Assembly (NCBI RefSeq): GCF_900113415.1
Contig: NZ_FOPH01000014.1
Coordinates: 1-64,000, forward strand
Source: Oribacterium sp. WCC10
Lineage (GTDB): Bacteria; Bacillota; Clostridia; Lachnospirales; Lachnospiraceae
Length of the DNA: 64,000 bases
Reading direction: 5' to 3'
The position numbers were made by a program, and so were the translations under genes. Positions 35,168 to 43,545 of the stretch are shown here, one piece after another. Each line of letters starts with the position of its first letter. Position 1 is the stretch's first letter. The notes beneath the pieces were generated by a model. It saw only the letters and a program-made list of their open reading frames with translations. It did no database searches and was not told the DNA's origin.

Positions 35168-36010
35168 ATGGGACGAGATGAAAATGTAGCAATATTCCAA
35201 GATACAGAAAAGATGTGCAGAGAGAACGTTCGGCTAAGGGAGTCTATAAAACAGGCATCTGAGAATCAGAAGCTTATTCTGGAGGGAGATTCATTATTTG
35301 CAACTGAGAAAGATAAGTATGATGAATCAGCTAAGATAGTAGTCTCAAAGAAAAAGACATTTGAGGCTGCAAGTGCATACAAAGGTATGAAAGTTGCTGT
35401 TCATAATTTTGCGTCAGCAACAAATCCGGGCGGTGGAGTGGTTAAGGGATCTACAGCCCAGGAAGAATGTCTGTGCAGATGCTCGACTTTGTACAGCATG
35501 CTTAATGTCAAGGAGATGTGGAATGGATTTTATGCTCCTCACAGGAATGCAGCTGATCCAATTCACAATGATGACATTATATATACTCCGGGAGTTGTAG
35601 TGTTTAAAACAGACACAGCAGCTCCTGTTGTCATGCCAGAAACGCAGTGGTATGAAGTTGACGTTATTACCTGTGCTGCTCCTAATCTACGGGACAATCC
35701 AAGTAATCCATATAACAAGAACGATGGAAATAGAAAGGCAAAAATATCAGATAGAGAGCTGCTTGAACTTCATGAAAAGAGGCTCAAGAGAATACTGGAT
35801 GTTGCTGTGGATAATGATGATGAAGTAGTTATATTGGGGGCATTTGGATGTGGAGCATTTCAGAATAAACCAGATATTGTTGCCAAAGCTGCATCAAATG
35901 TGATAGGCGACTTCCTACACCTGTTCAAAAATATAGAGTTCGCCGTATATTGCAGTCCAAGAGATAGCCGAAATTATGACGTGTTTAATAGGTTATTAGC
36001 TAACAGATAG
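35168..36010 (+). CDS. TIGR02452-family (bacterial-type PARG, macrodomain-like) protein
   Basis: A 280-aa protein with the signature VHNFASATNPGGGVVKGSTAQEECLCRCSTLY at about residues 77-108: the GGG...QEE loop holds the catalytic glutamates of poly(ADP-ribose) glycohydrolases. The later VDVITCAAPNLR and VVILGAFGCGAFQNKP segments are also typical of the family. It should remove ADP-ribose from proteins or nucleic acids. In an island with nucleases it may counter ADP-ribosylating phage or toxin activity. Confidence 0.9.
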   Translation: MGRDENVAIFQDTEKMCRENVRLRESIKQASENQKLILEGDSLFATEKDKYDESAKIVVSKKKTFEAASAYKGMKVAVHNFASATNPGGGVVKGSTAQEECLCRCSTLYSMLNVKEMWNGFYAPHRNAADPIHNDDIIYTPGVVVFKTDTAAPVVMPETQWYEVDVITCAAPNLRDNPSNPYNKNDGNRKAKISDRELLELHEKRLKRILDVAVDNDDEVVILGAFGCGAFQNKPDIVAKAASNVIGDFLHLFKNIEFAVYCSPRDSRNYDVFNRLLANR

Positions 36011-36021
36011 GAATAGGGATA

Positions 36022-36300
36022 ATGAAATTTGGCGATTTAAGGCAAATGATAGATAGAACAGCAAGGATACAGATTTGTGATCACGTCTCTGGAGATTATA
36101 TGGATTACAGATTTGTTGAGGATGTCCCACATGAAAATGATAGCAGGACGGTCTTTGGTATCGGGCTTGTGAGAAGCGAATACAGAGAAGAGGGAGTGTT
36201 AAGCTATGGGCGAAATTGCTATGCAATAGAGATAAGACTATTGGAACCAGAAACAATTCTGAGTAGCAAGGTATTAGAATATGAGGCAAACAACTTATAG
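36022..36300 (+). CDS. Hypothetical 92-aa protein after the PARG-like gene
   Basis: Starts 12 bases after the PARG-like gene stop with GGGATA before the ATG, so probably co-transcribed. The product has alternating strands (KFGDLRQMIDRTARIQICD...YMDYRFVEDV) and an acidic end. It resembles small phage or immunity-type proteins in size, but no family is recognised. Confidence 0.5.
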   Translation: MKFGDLRQMIDRTARIQICDHVSGDYMDYRFVEDVPHENDSRTVFGIGLVRSEYREEGVLSYGRNCYAIEIRLLEPETILSSKVLEYEANNL

Positions 36301-36440
36301 CGCAGGTTAAAGAGAATGGCAAATTGGCAGGAAAGATGCTTGTTATGGTTGAGAGCACTTTAGAGGTACACAAAACTGATTCTTCACTTAATTCCTTTAC
36401 TTTGAACTATTTTTTAATATTTTCTCACATAATCGTATCT

Positions 36441-36570
36441 CACCATTATCTTACATTAAAAACATATAAAAATGCATTAAAACCTTTAAAAACCATTAAA
36501 ATACATTAAAAACCATTAAATATACAATAAAGTCATTAAAAGCCTTTAAAAAGTGATATAATACCATTGA
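36441..36570 (+). repeat. Array of about 12 decamers at 10-bp spacing (consensus AACCATTAAA)
   Basis: Between 36441 and 36570 the word CATTAAA, or a one- or two-base variant, starts at 36454, 36463, 36475, 36484, 36494, 36504, 36514, 36525, 36534 and 36544, with looser copies at each edge. The spacing is 9-12 bases, mostly 10, which puts the A-tracts on one face of the helix. The array runs into the promoter: TATAAT at 36557-36562 stands 25 bases before the ATPase ATG and the repeats occupy the -35 and upstream positions. It may be curved DNA acting as an activator element or a multi-site array for a DNA-binding protein of the operon. Confidence 0.85.
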
Positions 36571-36587
36571 CAGGAGGTATCACTTTC

Positions 36588-37754
36588 ATGAACAAATCAG
36601 CTGAAATATTTAAGCCGGGGGCATTACCTGTGACTACTTATATTTCCAGAGAAGCTGCGCTAGGTTTTACTTATGAGGAGAGACTTGAGCAGGCGTTAAA
36701 TATGTCTGGGTATATAACACTTATTTCCGGTCCATCCAAAATAGGAAAAACGGTACTGTGTGAAAGAGTTGTGGGAATCGACAACCTTGTAGAAGTATTG
36801 GGTTCAGACTTTTTGAATAAAGAAAATGTATGGAAGACAATCGGTGCAAAGGCAGGGATGCCTTTATCGGGAATGGTTACTACAGGAAATACTGATAATT
36901 CTATATCTGAGGAGTACATTGTAACACGAGAAAATGTTATAGCTTATTATCAGGAGCATGAACTTGTGCTGCTTATTGATGATTTTCATTACGCAAGCGA
37001 AGAAATACAGCGATTTTTATCGCAACAGCTGAAAGATGCTATCAGGAAAGGACTAAAGGTAATAATATCTTCGCTTCCTCACAGATGTGACGATGCAATC
37101 AGAACCAATCCTGATCTGCAGGGACGTATAAGTATAATCGATATTAAGCCCTGGTCTAAGGATGAACTGAGACAGATTCCAAGAAAAGGATTTGAGCAGC
37201 TTGGAATATATGTTGATGATAAGTATATTGAAAGCTTAGTCGGCGAGAGCCTTGCATCACCTCAATTGATGCAATTGTTATGTCTGAATCTGTGTGTGCT
37301 TATAAAGGCAGATTCTGGTAATGCAGTTGATGTTAGCGAAGAGATTATAAAAAAAGCTTATAAGTTTTCAACTCTGAACCTGGACTTTAAAAATGTCACT
37401 GCCGTTATCAGTAATGGAAAGACAAAACGTGGTAGAGAACGAAAAAAATATTGTACAAGCAAGGGAGAGTTGGATTTATATTCGCTTATACTTGAAGCTA
37501 TTGCTCAGGATCCGCCAATAGAGGAGATTGGATTCGATGACCTGTTGACGAGAATCAATAAAACAATTGTTGAAGATGATAAGGTTACACCTAAATCATT
37601 AAAAGAATATCTGGGCAACATACAGGAAGTCCTAAACGATAAAAACAGAACTTTTGAGGTTCTTGAGTGGAGAGATAACGTACTGTATGTTATAGAAGCA
37701 TTATTCTTATTCTATTTACGTTGGGGGCGCAATGAACAGGGAACAGAGTATTGA
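36588..37754 (+). CDS. P-loop ATPase of the decamer-array nuclease operon
   Basis: A 388-aa protein. ATG 36588 follows AGGAGG by 10 bases; a TTG at 36567 is rejected. Walker A is ISGPSKIGKT (GPSKIGKT at residues 48-55) and Walker B is LVLLIDDFHYAS (about 125-136), followed by an AAA/STAND-like lid region with LPHRCDDAIRTNPDLQGRISII as sensor. The C-terminal 120 residues are a helical, winged-helix-like domain. It overlaps the nuclease gene by 23 bases. It probably controls the nuclease or loads it on DNA. The exact family was not named. Confidence 0.78.
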   Translation: MNKSAEIFKPGALPVTTYISREAALGFTYEERLEQALNMSGYITLISGPSKIGKTVLCERVVGIDNLVEVLGSDFLNKENVWKTIGAKAGMPLSGMVTTGNTDNSISEEYIVTRENVIAYYQEHELVLLIDDFHYASEEIQRFLSQQLKDAIRKGLKVIISSLPHRCDDAIRTNPDLQGRISIIDIKPWSKDELRQIPRKGFEQLGIYVDDKYIESLVGESLASPQLMQLLCLNLCVLIKADSGNAVDVSEEIIKKAYKFSTLNLDFKNVTAVISNGKTKRGRERKKYCTSKGELDLYSLILEAIAQDPPIEEIGFDDLLTRINKTIVEDDKVTPKSLKEYLGNIQEVLNDKNRTFEVLEWRDNVLYVIEALFLFYLRWGRNEQGTEY

Positions 37755-38454
37755 GTTTATTCAGGCTATAGAAGACACTAAAGCGTTAGAAAGAGCAATT
37801 TTAGATATCATAGATGAATTGAAATCAGAGGGCTCCAAAGAAATCGCAGATGGCTTAGAGCAGCTTATACCGATATCAAATAATAGATTTTCTGTAATTG
37901 GCCAGAAGGAACTATTACAGGAATCCAAAAGAAGAGCTATCAGCATACTTAAGAGTGAACCCCAATTTAATCACGTCAGCGAGAAAGAAGCATGTTGCAT
38001 CGTTGAGAGAGTATTAGGAAATGTGCAGCTTTATCTGCAGGATATGTTTAAGCGACAGCCACATACTAAATGTACTGACAGTATTTTGAGTATGCAAAAG
38101 TGTTTTGATATTGGTAATGAATATGATCTGCAACATATAGTATATGCTCTGCTAAGAGCAGTGTTTCCGCTTGCCAGAATAGAAGAGTATCAGGATGCAG
38201 GAGCGTGTGCTGTTAGAAAAGACATATGTATTGATGAGTTTGACATTGCGATAGAGTTAAAATGTACAAGAGATAGCCTTTCCGCTAAAAAGCTTTCAGA
38301 GGAAGTAGCATCTGACATTGTTCACTATGATAATAAAAACATTTTCCTTTTAATATATGATAAAGCCAGAATAATAGACAATATCGATGTATTTAGGGAT
38401 ACCTATGAGAAAACTGACATGAGTAAAAACGTGAAGGTGTTTGTGATGCTATAG
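37732..38454 (+). CDS. PD-(D/E)XK nuclease, DpnII/MboI-like C-terminal domain
   Basis: A 240-aa protein whose ATG lies inside the ATPase gene, after GGGGGCGCA. The C-terminal half reads EYDLQHIVYALLRAVFPLARIEEY ... IDEFDIAIELKCTRDSLSAKKLSEEVASDIVHYDNKNIFLLIYD, which fits the REase_DpnII-MboI domain: D in DEFD and the ExK of IELK form the metal site (about residues 168-180), followed by the helix and strand of the PD-(D/E)XK fold. The N-terminal 110 residues are helical and could contact the ATPase. No methyltransferase is adjacent, so it is not a standard restriction system. Confidence 0.82.
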   Translation: MNREQSIEFIQAIEDTKALERAILDIIDELKSEGSKEIADGLEQLIPISNNRFSVIGQKELLQESKRRAISILKSEPQFNHVSEKEACCIVERVLGNVQLYLQDMFKRQPHTKCTDSILSMQKCFDIGNEYDLQHIVYALLRAVFPLARIEEYQDAGACAVRKDICIDEFDIAIELKCTRDSLSAKKLSEEVASDIVHYDNKNIFLLIYDKARIIDNIDVFRDTYEKTDMSKNVKVFVML

Positions 38455-38657
38455 AAACCGATAAACATTCCTCGGCATCTTTTTTGGCCAAGGGAATTGC
38501 ACAAATAGCCAGTATGGATGTTTTTAAATGCAAAAAATAATAGTTAGCTGTCTGGCTGAGATGGATGAAATATAGTCGTAATACTGAGCATCAGCTCATG
38601 AGTGCGCTGCACTTGTGGCTGGTGCTTTTTCTTTTGTTCGAAAATCTCGAACATAAA

Positions 38658-38679
38658 GTTCACAGTGACAGGCACCTAT
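38658..38679 (-). repeat. Half copy of the dispersed palindromic repeat (right arm)
   Basis: GTTCACAGTGACAGGCACC plus TAT matches the right arm of the palindrome at 43572-43593 with one change and is the inverse of the half copy at 27792-27813. It lies just after a small GTTCGA/TCGAAC hairpin. The segment 38455-38650 otherwise shows no gene. Confidence 0.7.
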
Positions 38680-38694
38680 TTTGAGACCTGAGCC

Positions 38695-38919
38695 ATGAGG
38701 ATTAAGTCAAAATATGATTTATTAAAGAGAGTAAGTAATGCGATTGCTGCATTATCTAAGGATGAAAGATATCCGGAGAGCCTGGCATCACTTAAAGGTG
38801 CTGCAACTGGAAATGTCCGTTCACTATACAAGGTTGGAGACTTTTGATACTCTAAGGAAACCCTTGATGTTATGAGTATTATCGATGGCAGTCATGTTAT
38901 TTGGCAGAAAACAATATGA
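38695..38919 (+). pseudogene. Small gene remnant with an in-frame TGA
   Basis: ATG 38695 opens 50 codons (MRIKSKYDLLKRVSNAIAAL...NVRSLYKVGDF), then TGA at 38845-38847, after which the same frame runs for 23 more codons (YSKETLDVMSIIDGSHVIWQKTI) to another TGA. The reading continues smoothly across the stop, which suggests a recent nonsense mutation in a protein of about 74 residues or part of a longer one. No family is recognised. The remainder to 39085 has no gene. Confidence 0.4.
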
Positions 38920-39085
38920 TGCAGGTAAGATTTTTACAAATGGGAAACATCGTATTAAATAACAAATCAGAGCGCCCGGGAGCCTTTTTAAACGTAAACA
39001 TGGTATAATCAAACACATAAACATTATTCAAATGGGAGAACTATGAGATTTCTCAACTCTTTTGGCACCAATAAGAGGAAAGCAT

Positions 39086-39721
39086 ATGAATGTGTATGAT
39101 TTTGACGGGACAATTTTTTATTCGGATTGCTCGATAGGTTTTGCCCTGTGGTGCATGAAGCGGCACCCGAAGCTGTGGCTTACTTATCTGCCGGGAGTAA
39201 TAAAGACTCTGATACTACATAAAATGGGGATACTTTCGAATTACCGGCTTCAGCGAAAAATGTTCAGTTATCTGACCATGATCGATGACTTTGATACACA
39301 GATTGAGCTTTATTGGGACAAATACGAAAGCAGGATTTCTGAGTGGTATCTGGCACAGAAAAAGTCGGACGATCTTATAATCAGCGCCTCGCCGGACTGT
39401 ATCATCGGACCGATAGCTAAGAGACTTGGTGTGAACTACATGGCAACGGAATATGATCGTGAATTCGGCATATTTACGAATAATCTGATGTATGCCAAAG
39501 AAAAGGCAAAGTATATAATTGACCACGGTTTTCCCGTAATTGATAATTTTTACTCTGATTCACTTGCGGATACACCACTTGCGTTATGTGCTGAAAAGGC
39601 TTATCTGGTAAAGGACAATGCAACTACGGTAGTGGATTGGCCGGAACTCGATGATGAAACAATGAAAATGGTAAAAGATAAGATAAACACAGGTTGGAGT
39701 ATACATCTGAAAGAGGATTGA
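39086..39721 (+). CDS. HAD-IB family phosphatase
   Basis: A 211-aa protein; ATG 39086 follows GAGGAAAG, and a TTG start 24 bases earlier is less likely. HAD motif I is YDFDGTIFYSD (residues 3-13, Asp nucleophile and acid Asp), motif II is LIISASPD (about 100-107), and the later NFYSDSLADTPLAL (about 155-168) gives the C-terminal Asp pair. A four-helix cap follows motif I, as in phosphoserine-phosphatase-like HAD-IB enzymes. It is 3 bases upstream of the FGGY kinase gene, so the two are one unit; a sugar- or polyol-phosphate substrate is likely. Confidence 0.88.
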   Translation: MNVYDFDGTIFYSDCSIGFALWCMKRHPKLWLTYLPGVIKTLILHKMGILSNYRLQRKMFSYLTMIDDFDTQIELYWDKYESRISEWYLAQKKSDDLIISASPDCIIGPIAKRLGVNYMATEYDREFGIFTNNLMYAKEKAKYIIDHGFPVIDNFYSDSLADTPLALCAEKAYLVKDNATTVVDWPELDDETMKMVKDKINTGWSIHLKED

Positions 39722-39724
39722 TAC

Positions 39725-41314
39725 ATGCATAGCATTATTTATGACTTTGGTACCAGCAGTGTAAAAAGTTGCCTGTTTGAAATTGATACCAGAATAAAGC
39801 TTGTGGCTAGTGCTGTAGGTGAATATGGTCTTTATATTTCTGATGATGGAGGTGCCGAGCAGGATACAGAGGAATGGTGGACTGCTATTTGCAATACCAC
39901 AAAAGAACTGTTTGAAAAATCAGATGTTAAACCAACGGAAGTTGAAGGAATTGCATTCTGCTCACAGATGCAGGGCACTGTTCTTGTTGATAGGTATGGA
40001 AATGCCTTGAGACGTCCTATGAATTATCTTGACCAAAAAGGAGCAGGGGAATACAAAAAGTGTATGGGCACAGGGCTAATCAAGGTATCAGGCTGTAGTC
40101 TGTATAAGCTTTTGCGAAATCTGATTGTAAACTATGGCGCCAGTGTAAGTGCAAAAGATCCTGTCTGGAAATATAAATGGGTTGAAAATAACGAACCTGA
40201 AGTTTACAGAAAAATATATAAATGGCTTGATATAGGAGGCTATCTGGTAGCTCGTACCACCGGAAAGATTGTGCGTACGGCGGACGATGCATATGCCACC
40301 TTTCTCTATGATACCAGAAAGGGGAAAGAGGGGTGGAACAAGGGCCTTCTGAAAATGTATGGAGTAGATCCCGATCACATGCCGGATATCATTGACTGTA
40401 CCGATTTGGTCGGCGGACTTACAAAAAAAGCTGCAGATGATATGGGGCTTATAGAGGGAACACCTGTATTTGGCGGGGGCGGAGATATGACCTTCGTTAA
40501 TATAGGTGCCGGATGCGTAAGACCGGGAGATACACATATATATGTTGGCACATCGGGCTGGGTGTCTACCTACATGGATCATCAAACTGTCGATCTGAAT
40601 GCTATGATAACCGGTGTTTTGTCAGCAAAGAAGGGCTATTTCAGTTACTATGCGGAACTGGAGACTGCCGGTAAGTGTTTTGAGTGGTGCGCAAAGCATC
40701 TTGCGCTTGACGAGGTTGGAATATATCTGGATAAGATCAAGATTACTGATATTGAGGGCAGATACATAAGTCTTTATGACTATCTCTCTGATGAAGTCAG
40801 TAAAGTTCCGCCGGGATCCCATGGTGTGATATTCACTCCATGGCTGCATGGAAACAGATGCCCCTTTGAAGATTCCAATGCCGGCGGAATGTTCTTCAAC
40901 ATAAGGGTTAATAATGGAAAAAGAGATATGATAAGGGCTGTTCTTGAAGGAATCTGCTTTCATCTTCGCTGGCTTTTGGAATGCCAGGGAAGAAAGGTAA
41001 AAACTTCCGATCCCATAAGATTTGTCGGTGGCGGTGCATTGTCAGACGTCACTTGTCAAATGTTGGCAGATATAACAGAAAGAACTATAGAAACAGTCGA
41101 TAATACTCAGGAGGTTGGCGCTGTTGGGACAGCACTTGTTGTTGCAGCCGGAATCAAGGGAGATGATGTCCTTGAGCTTTCACGAAGGTTGGTAAGAGTC
41201 AGACATGTTTATAAACCAAATGTTTCCAACAGGGAAATCTATGAAAAAAATTACAGGGTGTTTAAGAGGCTTTATCGTTCCAATGCAAAGAACTTTAAGC
41301 TGATCAATTCTTGA
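39725..41314 (+). CDS. FGGY-family carbohydrate kinase (xylulokinase-like)
   Basis: A 529-aa protein. The N-terminal ribonuclease H-like ATPase fold begins IIYDFGTSSVKSCLF (phosphate-1 loop); EGIAFCSQMQGTVLVDRYG and RRPMNYLDQKGAGEY form the sugar-binding part, GAGCVRPGDTHIYVGTSGW is the conserved centre, and RFVGGGALSDVTCQMLADITERTIE is the second FGGY signature. The family phosphorylates sugars such as xylulose, ribulose or glycerol; the substrate cannot be told. The gene ends in a strong terminator. Confidence 0.92.
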   Translation: MHSIIYDFGTSSVKSCLFEIDTRIKLVASAVGEYGLYISDDGGAEQDTEEWWTAICNTTKELFEKSDVKPTEVEGIAFCSQMQGTVLVDRYGNALRRPMNYLDQKGAGEYKKCMGTGLIKVSGCSLYKLLRNLIVNYGASVSAKDPVWKYKWVENNEPEVYRKIYKWLDIGGYLVARTTGKIVRTADDAYATFLYDTRKGKEGWNKGLLKMYGVDPDHMPDIIDCTDLVGGLTKKAADDMGLIEGTPVFGGGGDMTFVNIGAGCVRPGDTHIYVGTSGWVSTYMDHQTVDLNAMITGVLSAKKGYFSYYAELETAGKCFEWCAKHLALDEVGIYLDKIKITDIEGRYISLYDYLSDEVSKVPPGSHGVIFTPWLHGNRCPFEDSNAGGMFFNIRVNNGKRDMIRAVLEGICFHLRWLLECQGRKVKTSDPIRFVGGGALSDVTCQMLADITERTIETVDNTQEVGAVGTALVVAAGIKGDDVLELSRRLVRVRHVYKPNVSNREIYEKNYRVFKRLYRSNAKNFKLINS

Positions 41315-41336
41315 AGATGAATATACCGGAGTAACT

Positions 41337-41373
41337 AAAAAGCCTCGACAACGTCCGATTGTCGAGGCTTTTT
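41337..41373. terminator. Bidirectional intrinsic terminator
   Basis: AAAAAGCCTCGACAA (41337-41351) and TTGTCGAGGCTTTTT (41359-41373) form a perfect 15-bp stem with a 7-base loop and A/T tracts on both sides. It ends both the kinase gene and the oppositely oriented Nif11-like gene. Confidence 0.95.
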
Positions 41374-41413
41374 AAAGTGTTTCAAAGTGTAAGAAAATAT
41401 AATAAAAGCTGTA

Positions 41414-41695
41414 TCAGCAACATGCGGGAAGATGAGGATCGCCGCTGGCTATTGCCTTTGCCTCTTCTTCCGATAACTCCTTCAGGTCATCATCACTGAT
41501 TCCCTGCATGCGGATAACGATAGTTTTTGCAACCTCATCCGGAATATCATAGCCTAATTCGAATGCAGCTTTCTGACCGGCCTGCCAGGGTTCTATTCCC
41601 TCGCTTTCAATAAAACGCCTCATCCCCTCGGAAATTTTGTTGCGTAATATGTCATTGTCCATAAACTCAGAAAAAAACTGCTTTGCGTCTTTCAT
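41414..41695 (-). CDS. Nif11-like RiPP precursor peptide ending in DPHLPACC
   Basis: A 93-aa protein with AGGAGGA before its ATG. The first 65 residues (KDAKQFFSEFMDNDILRNKISEGMRRFIESEGIEPWQAGQKAAFELGYDI) resemble Nif11-type leader peptides, which keep the pattern of a helical FF...L...L segment. The C-terminus is short, AIASGDPHLPACC, with two terminal Cys as possible modification sites. It is divergent from a radical SAM/SPASM gene 256 bases away, which could be its maturase. The usual GG leader end is not clear. A plain Nif11-domain protein remains an alternative. Confidence 0.65.
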   Translation of the reverse strand: MKDAKQFFSEFMDNDILRNKISEGMRRFIESEGIEPWQAGQKAAFELGYDIPDEVAKTIVIRMQGISDDDLKELSEEEAKAIASGDPHLPACC

Positions 41696-41951
41696 GTGGT
41701 TTTCCTCCTGTTATATCACGATCTGCAATGAGCTTCTTAACGCAGGATGGTTTACAGAGAACCCATCGAAAAGCAACTTCATTTTAACATACGGGATTAG
41801 CTAAATCAATTTGATATGATCTTAAGGCCTATTGCAATCATCATTGATAAACTTTATCATGTTATTAGCAGAAAATAATAATGTTTGTTCGTGTTTTAAA
41901 GAAAAAAGCCCTTATGTTAGGTGCTGCAAAATCAGTGTTAGGAGGTGCTGA

Positions 41952-43370
41952 ATGTTTTATATTCTGGAAAATGGTATCAGAGTAAAAAAGTGGGCGAGCG
42001 GATGGGCCTGTTGCGGCACGGAAGAGGCGAAAAAACCATTTCCACTGAGGCCTAAGGATTATAAACTTTTGAAAAGCTGTGATGGCATGACTGACCTTGC
42101 CGATAGTGATGCGCTGCGCGCATGGGAAGCCATGGGTGTGATCCGAAAATGTGAAAAAGGCGAAGCTCAGCTTTCGGAAGGACAGATTCAGGAATATCCA
42201 AATAAGCTGAACTGTGTCCTCGATTGGACAATCACCGATCGCTGTAACTACAACTGTCTGCATTGTTTCCATGCAGCGGACAATACTACACTGAAAGATG
42301 AGTTTTCCCGCGAAGAGGCCTTTCATCTTCTGAAGGAAGCACAAGCCTGCGGAATTACCCATGTTGAGCTCACAGGCGGAGAACCGACCATGTATCCGTA
42401 TTTCCGCGATGTTGTTCAGGAGGTTCATGACCTTGGCATGAAGCTGGGATGTGTTGTAACCAATGGCTCGCTGATGACCGAGGAGCTTGCAGCCTTCATC
42501 AAGAGGCTTCACCCGGATTGTTTGATTGCGATTTCCTTTGACGGCATTGGAATCCATGACTGGATGCGTCAGCACAAAGGAAGTGAGGAGAGTGCCAAGA
42601 ATGCCATCCGGATCTGCGTTGCTGCCGGTCTTAAGGTTGTCAGCAACATGAATGTAAACAGAAAGAATCGTGATGTGCTCTTTGATTCGGTCAAAATGCT
42701 TTCGGAAATGGGTGTTGACCATCTCCGTATCATAAAGACGACAGAAGTGCCCAGATGGGCTCTTAACTCCGAAGACTTTTCTATGACACCGGAGGAATAC
42801 TATGATTATTCCATAGAGTTTGCAAAACAATACCGCGAAAGCGGTCTGACTATCCCTGTAAGGCTTTGGCAGGTTCTGGCTCTGAATGGACGTGACAAAA
42901 TCTACCATATCGTTCCTGTTAAGGCATCCGGCAGCACTTTCTGCGAATATGAAATGATATGCCCTGACATGCTTAAAAAGCTTTCCGTCCAGCCTAGCGG
43001 TGAAATAATTCCATGTGCCCCGATGGCCGGAATACTCACCTCAAGAAACATCCACCTTGGCAATGTGAAGCATGACGGTCTGGTTAAGCTGCTTTCTGAA
43101 GGTGCGCTGTATGAACAGGTAACCTACACGGTTAAGGATAAACAAAAGGCCAATTCCAAATGTGCCGGCTGTAAGTATTTCAAATACTGTCAGGGCGGCT
43201 GTCCTGCCGTGGGATTACTTTTCAATGGCAGTCCTCTTGGTACCGACGATTATAAATGTATGTTCTTTGAAAAAGGGTATTACAAAAAGATCAGTGAGGC
43301 CATGGAAGGATGGAAGAATCTGCTTCCACTGACGGAAGCTGAGGAGCGTCTGCTCTCAGGAAAATCGTGA
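41952..43370 (+). CDS. Radical SAM/SPASM maturase-like enzyme
   Basis: A 472-aa protein; AGGAGG precedes the ATG. The radical SAM motif CNYNCLHC (C98, C102, C105) opens the barrel with ELTGGEPTMYPYF and ISFDGIGIHDWMR behind it. The C-terminal SPASM domain supplies Cys for extra clusters: FCEYEMIC, IPCAPMAG, CAGCKYFKYCQGGCP and YKCMFF (from about residue 330 on). The first about 85 residues with WACC and EYPNKLNCVL resemble a peptide-recognition (RRE/PqqD-like) region. Relatives form thioether or other crosslinks in ribosomal peptides. The divergent Nif11-like gene is the likely substrate. Confidence 0.85.
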   Translation: MFYILENGIRVKKWASGWACCGTEEAKKPFPLRPKDYKLLKSCDGMTDLADSDALRAWEAMGVIRKCEKGEAQLSEGQIQEYPNKLNCVLDWTITDRCNYNCLHCFHAADNTTLKDEFSREEAFHLLKEAQACGITHVELTGGEPTMYPYFRDVVQEVHDLGMKLGCVVTNGSLMTEELAAFIKRLHPDCLIAISFDGIGIHDWMRQHKGSEESAKNAIRICVAAGLKVVSNMNVNRKNRDVLFDSVKMLSEMGVDHLRIIKTTEVPRWALNSEDFSMTPEEYYDYSIEFAKQYRESGLTIPVRLWQVLALNGRDKIYHIVPVKASGSTFCEYEMICPDMLKKLSVQPSGEIIPCAPMAGILTSRNIHLGNVKHDGLVKLLSEGALYEQVTYTVKDKQKANSKCAGCKYFKYCQGGCPAVGLLFNGSPLGTDDYKCMFFEKGYYKKISEAMEGWKNLLPLTEAEERLLSGKS

Positions 43371-43545
43371 GAGCGCAAAGCACGAAACGCTTCGATATCG
43401 ACTTTTGACACTCACATAATATATGATGTAAGGGTCAAAAGTACCAAATCACGTGCTTGCACGTTGATTTGAGACTTTATGGCCCGCCCGAACACGAATA
43501 ACGTAGTCGTTTTGCACAGCAAAAGGACGAGAGTTATGAGAAACC
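43371..43545. other. Hairpin-rich intergenic stretch
   Basis: No gene is seen. ACTTTTGAC and GTCAAAAGT (around 43402-43443) form a 9-bp stem, and AAATCACGTGC with GCACGTTGATTT (around 43447-43471) a second; both could end the radical SAM transcript. Confidence 0.4.

Noticed and set aside
36441-36570. Possible CRISPR array
   Set aside because: Repeat units are about 10 bases with no unique spacers of 25-40 bases, and no cas genes are present.
37732-38454. Type II restriction-modification system
   Set aside because: The nuclease has no neighbouring methyltransferase and is instead coupled to an ATPase.
41865-42908. 347-aa minus-strand open frame
   Set aside because: It is the reverse of the radical SAM gene with its Cys motifs and has no family features.
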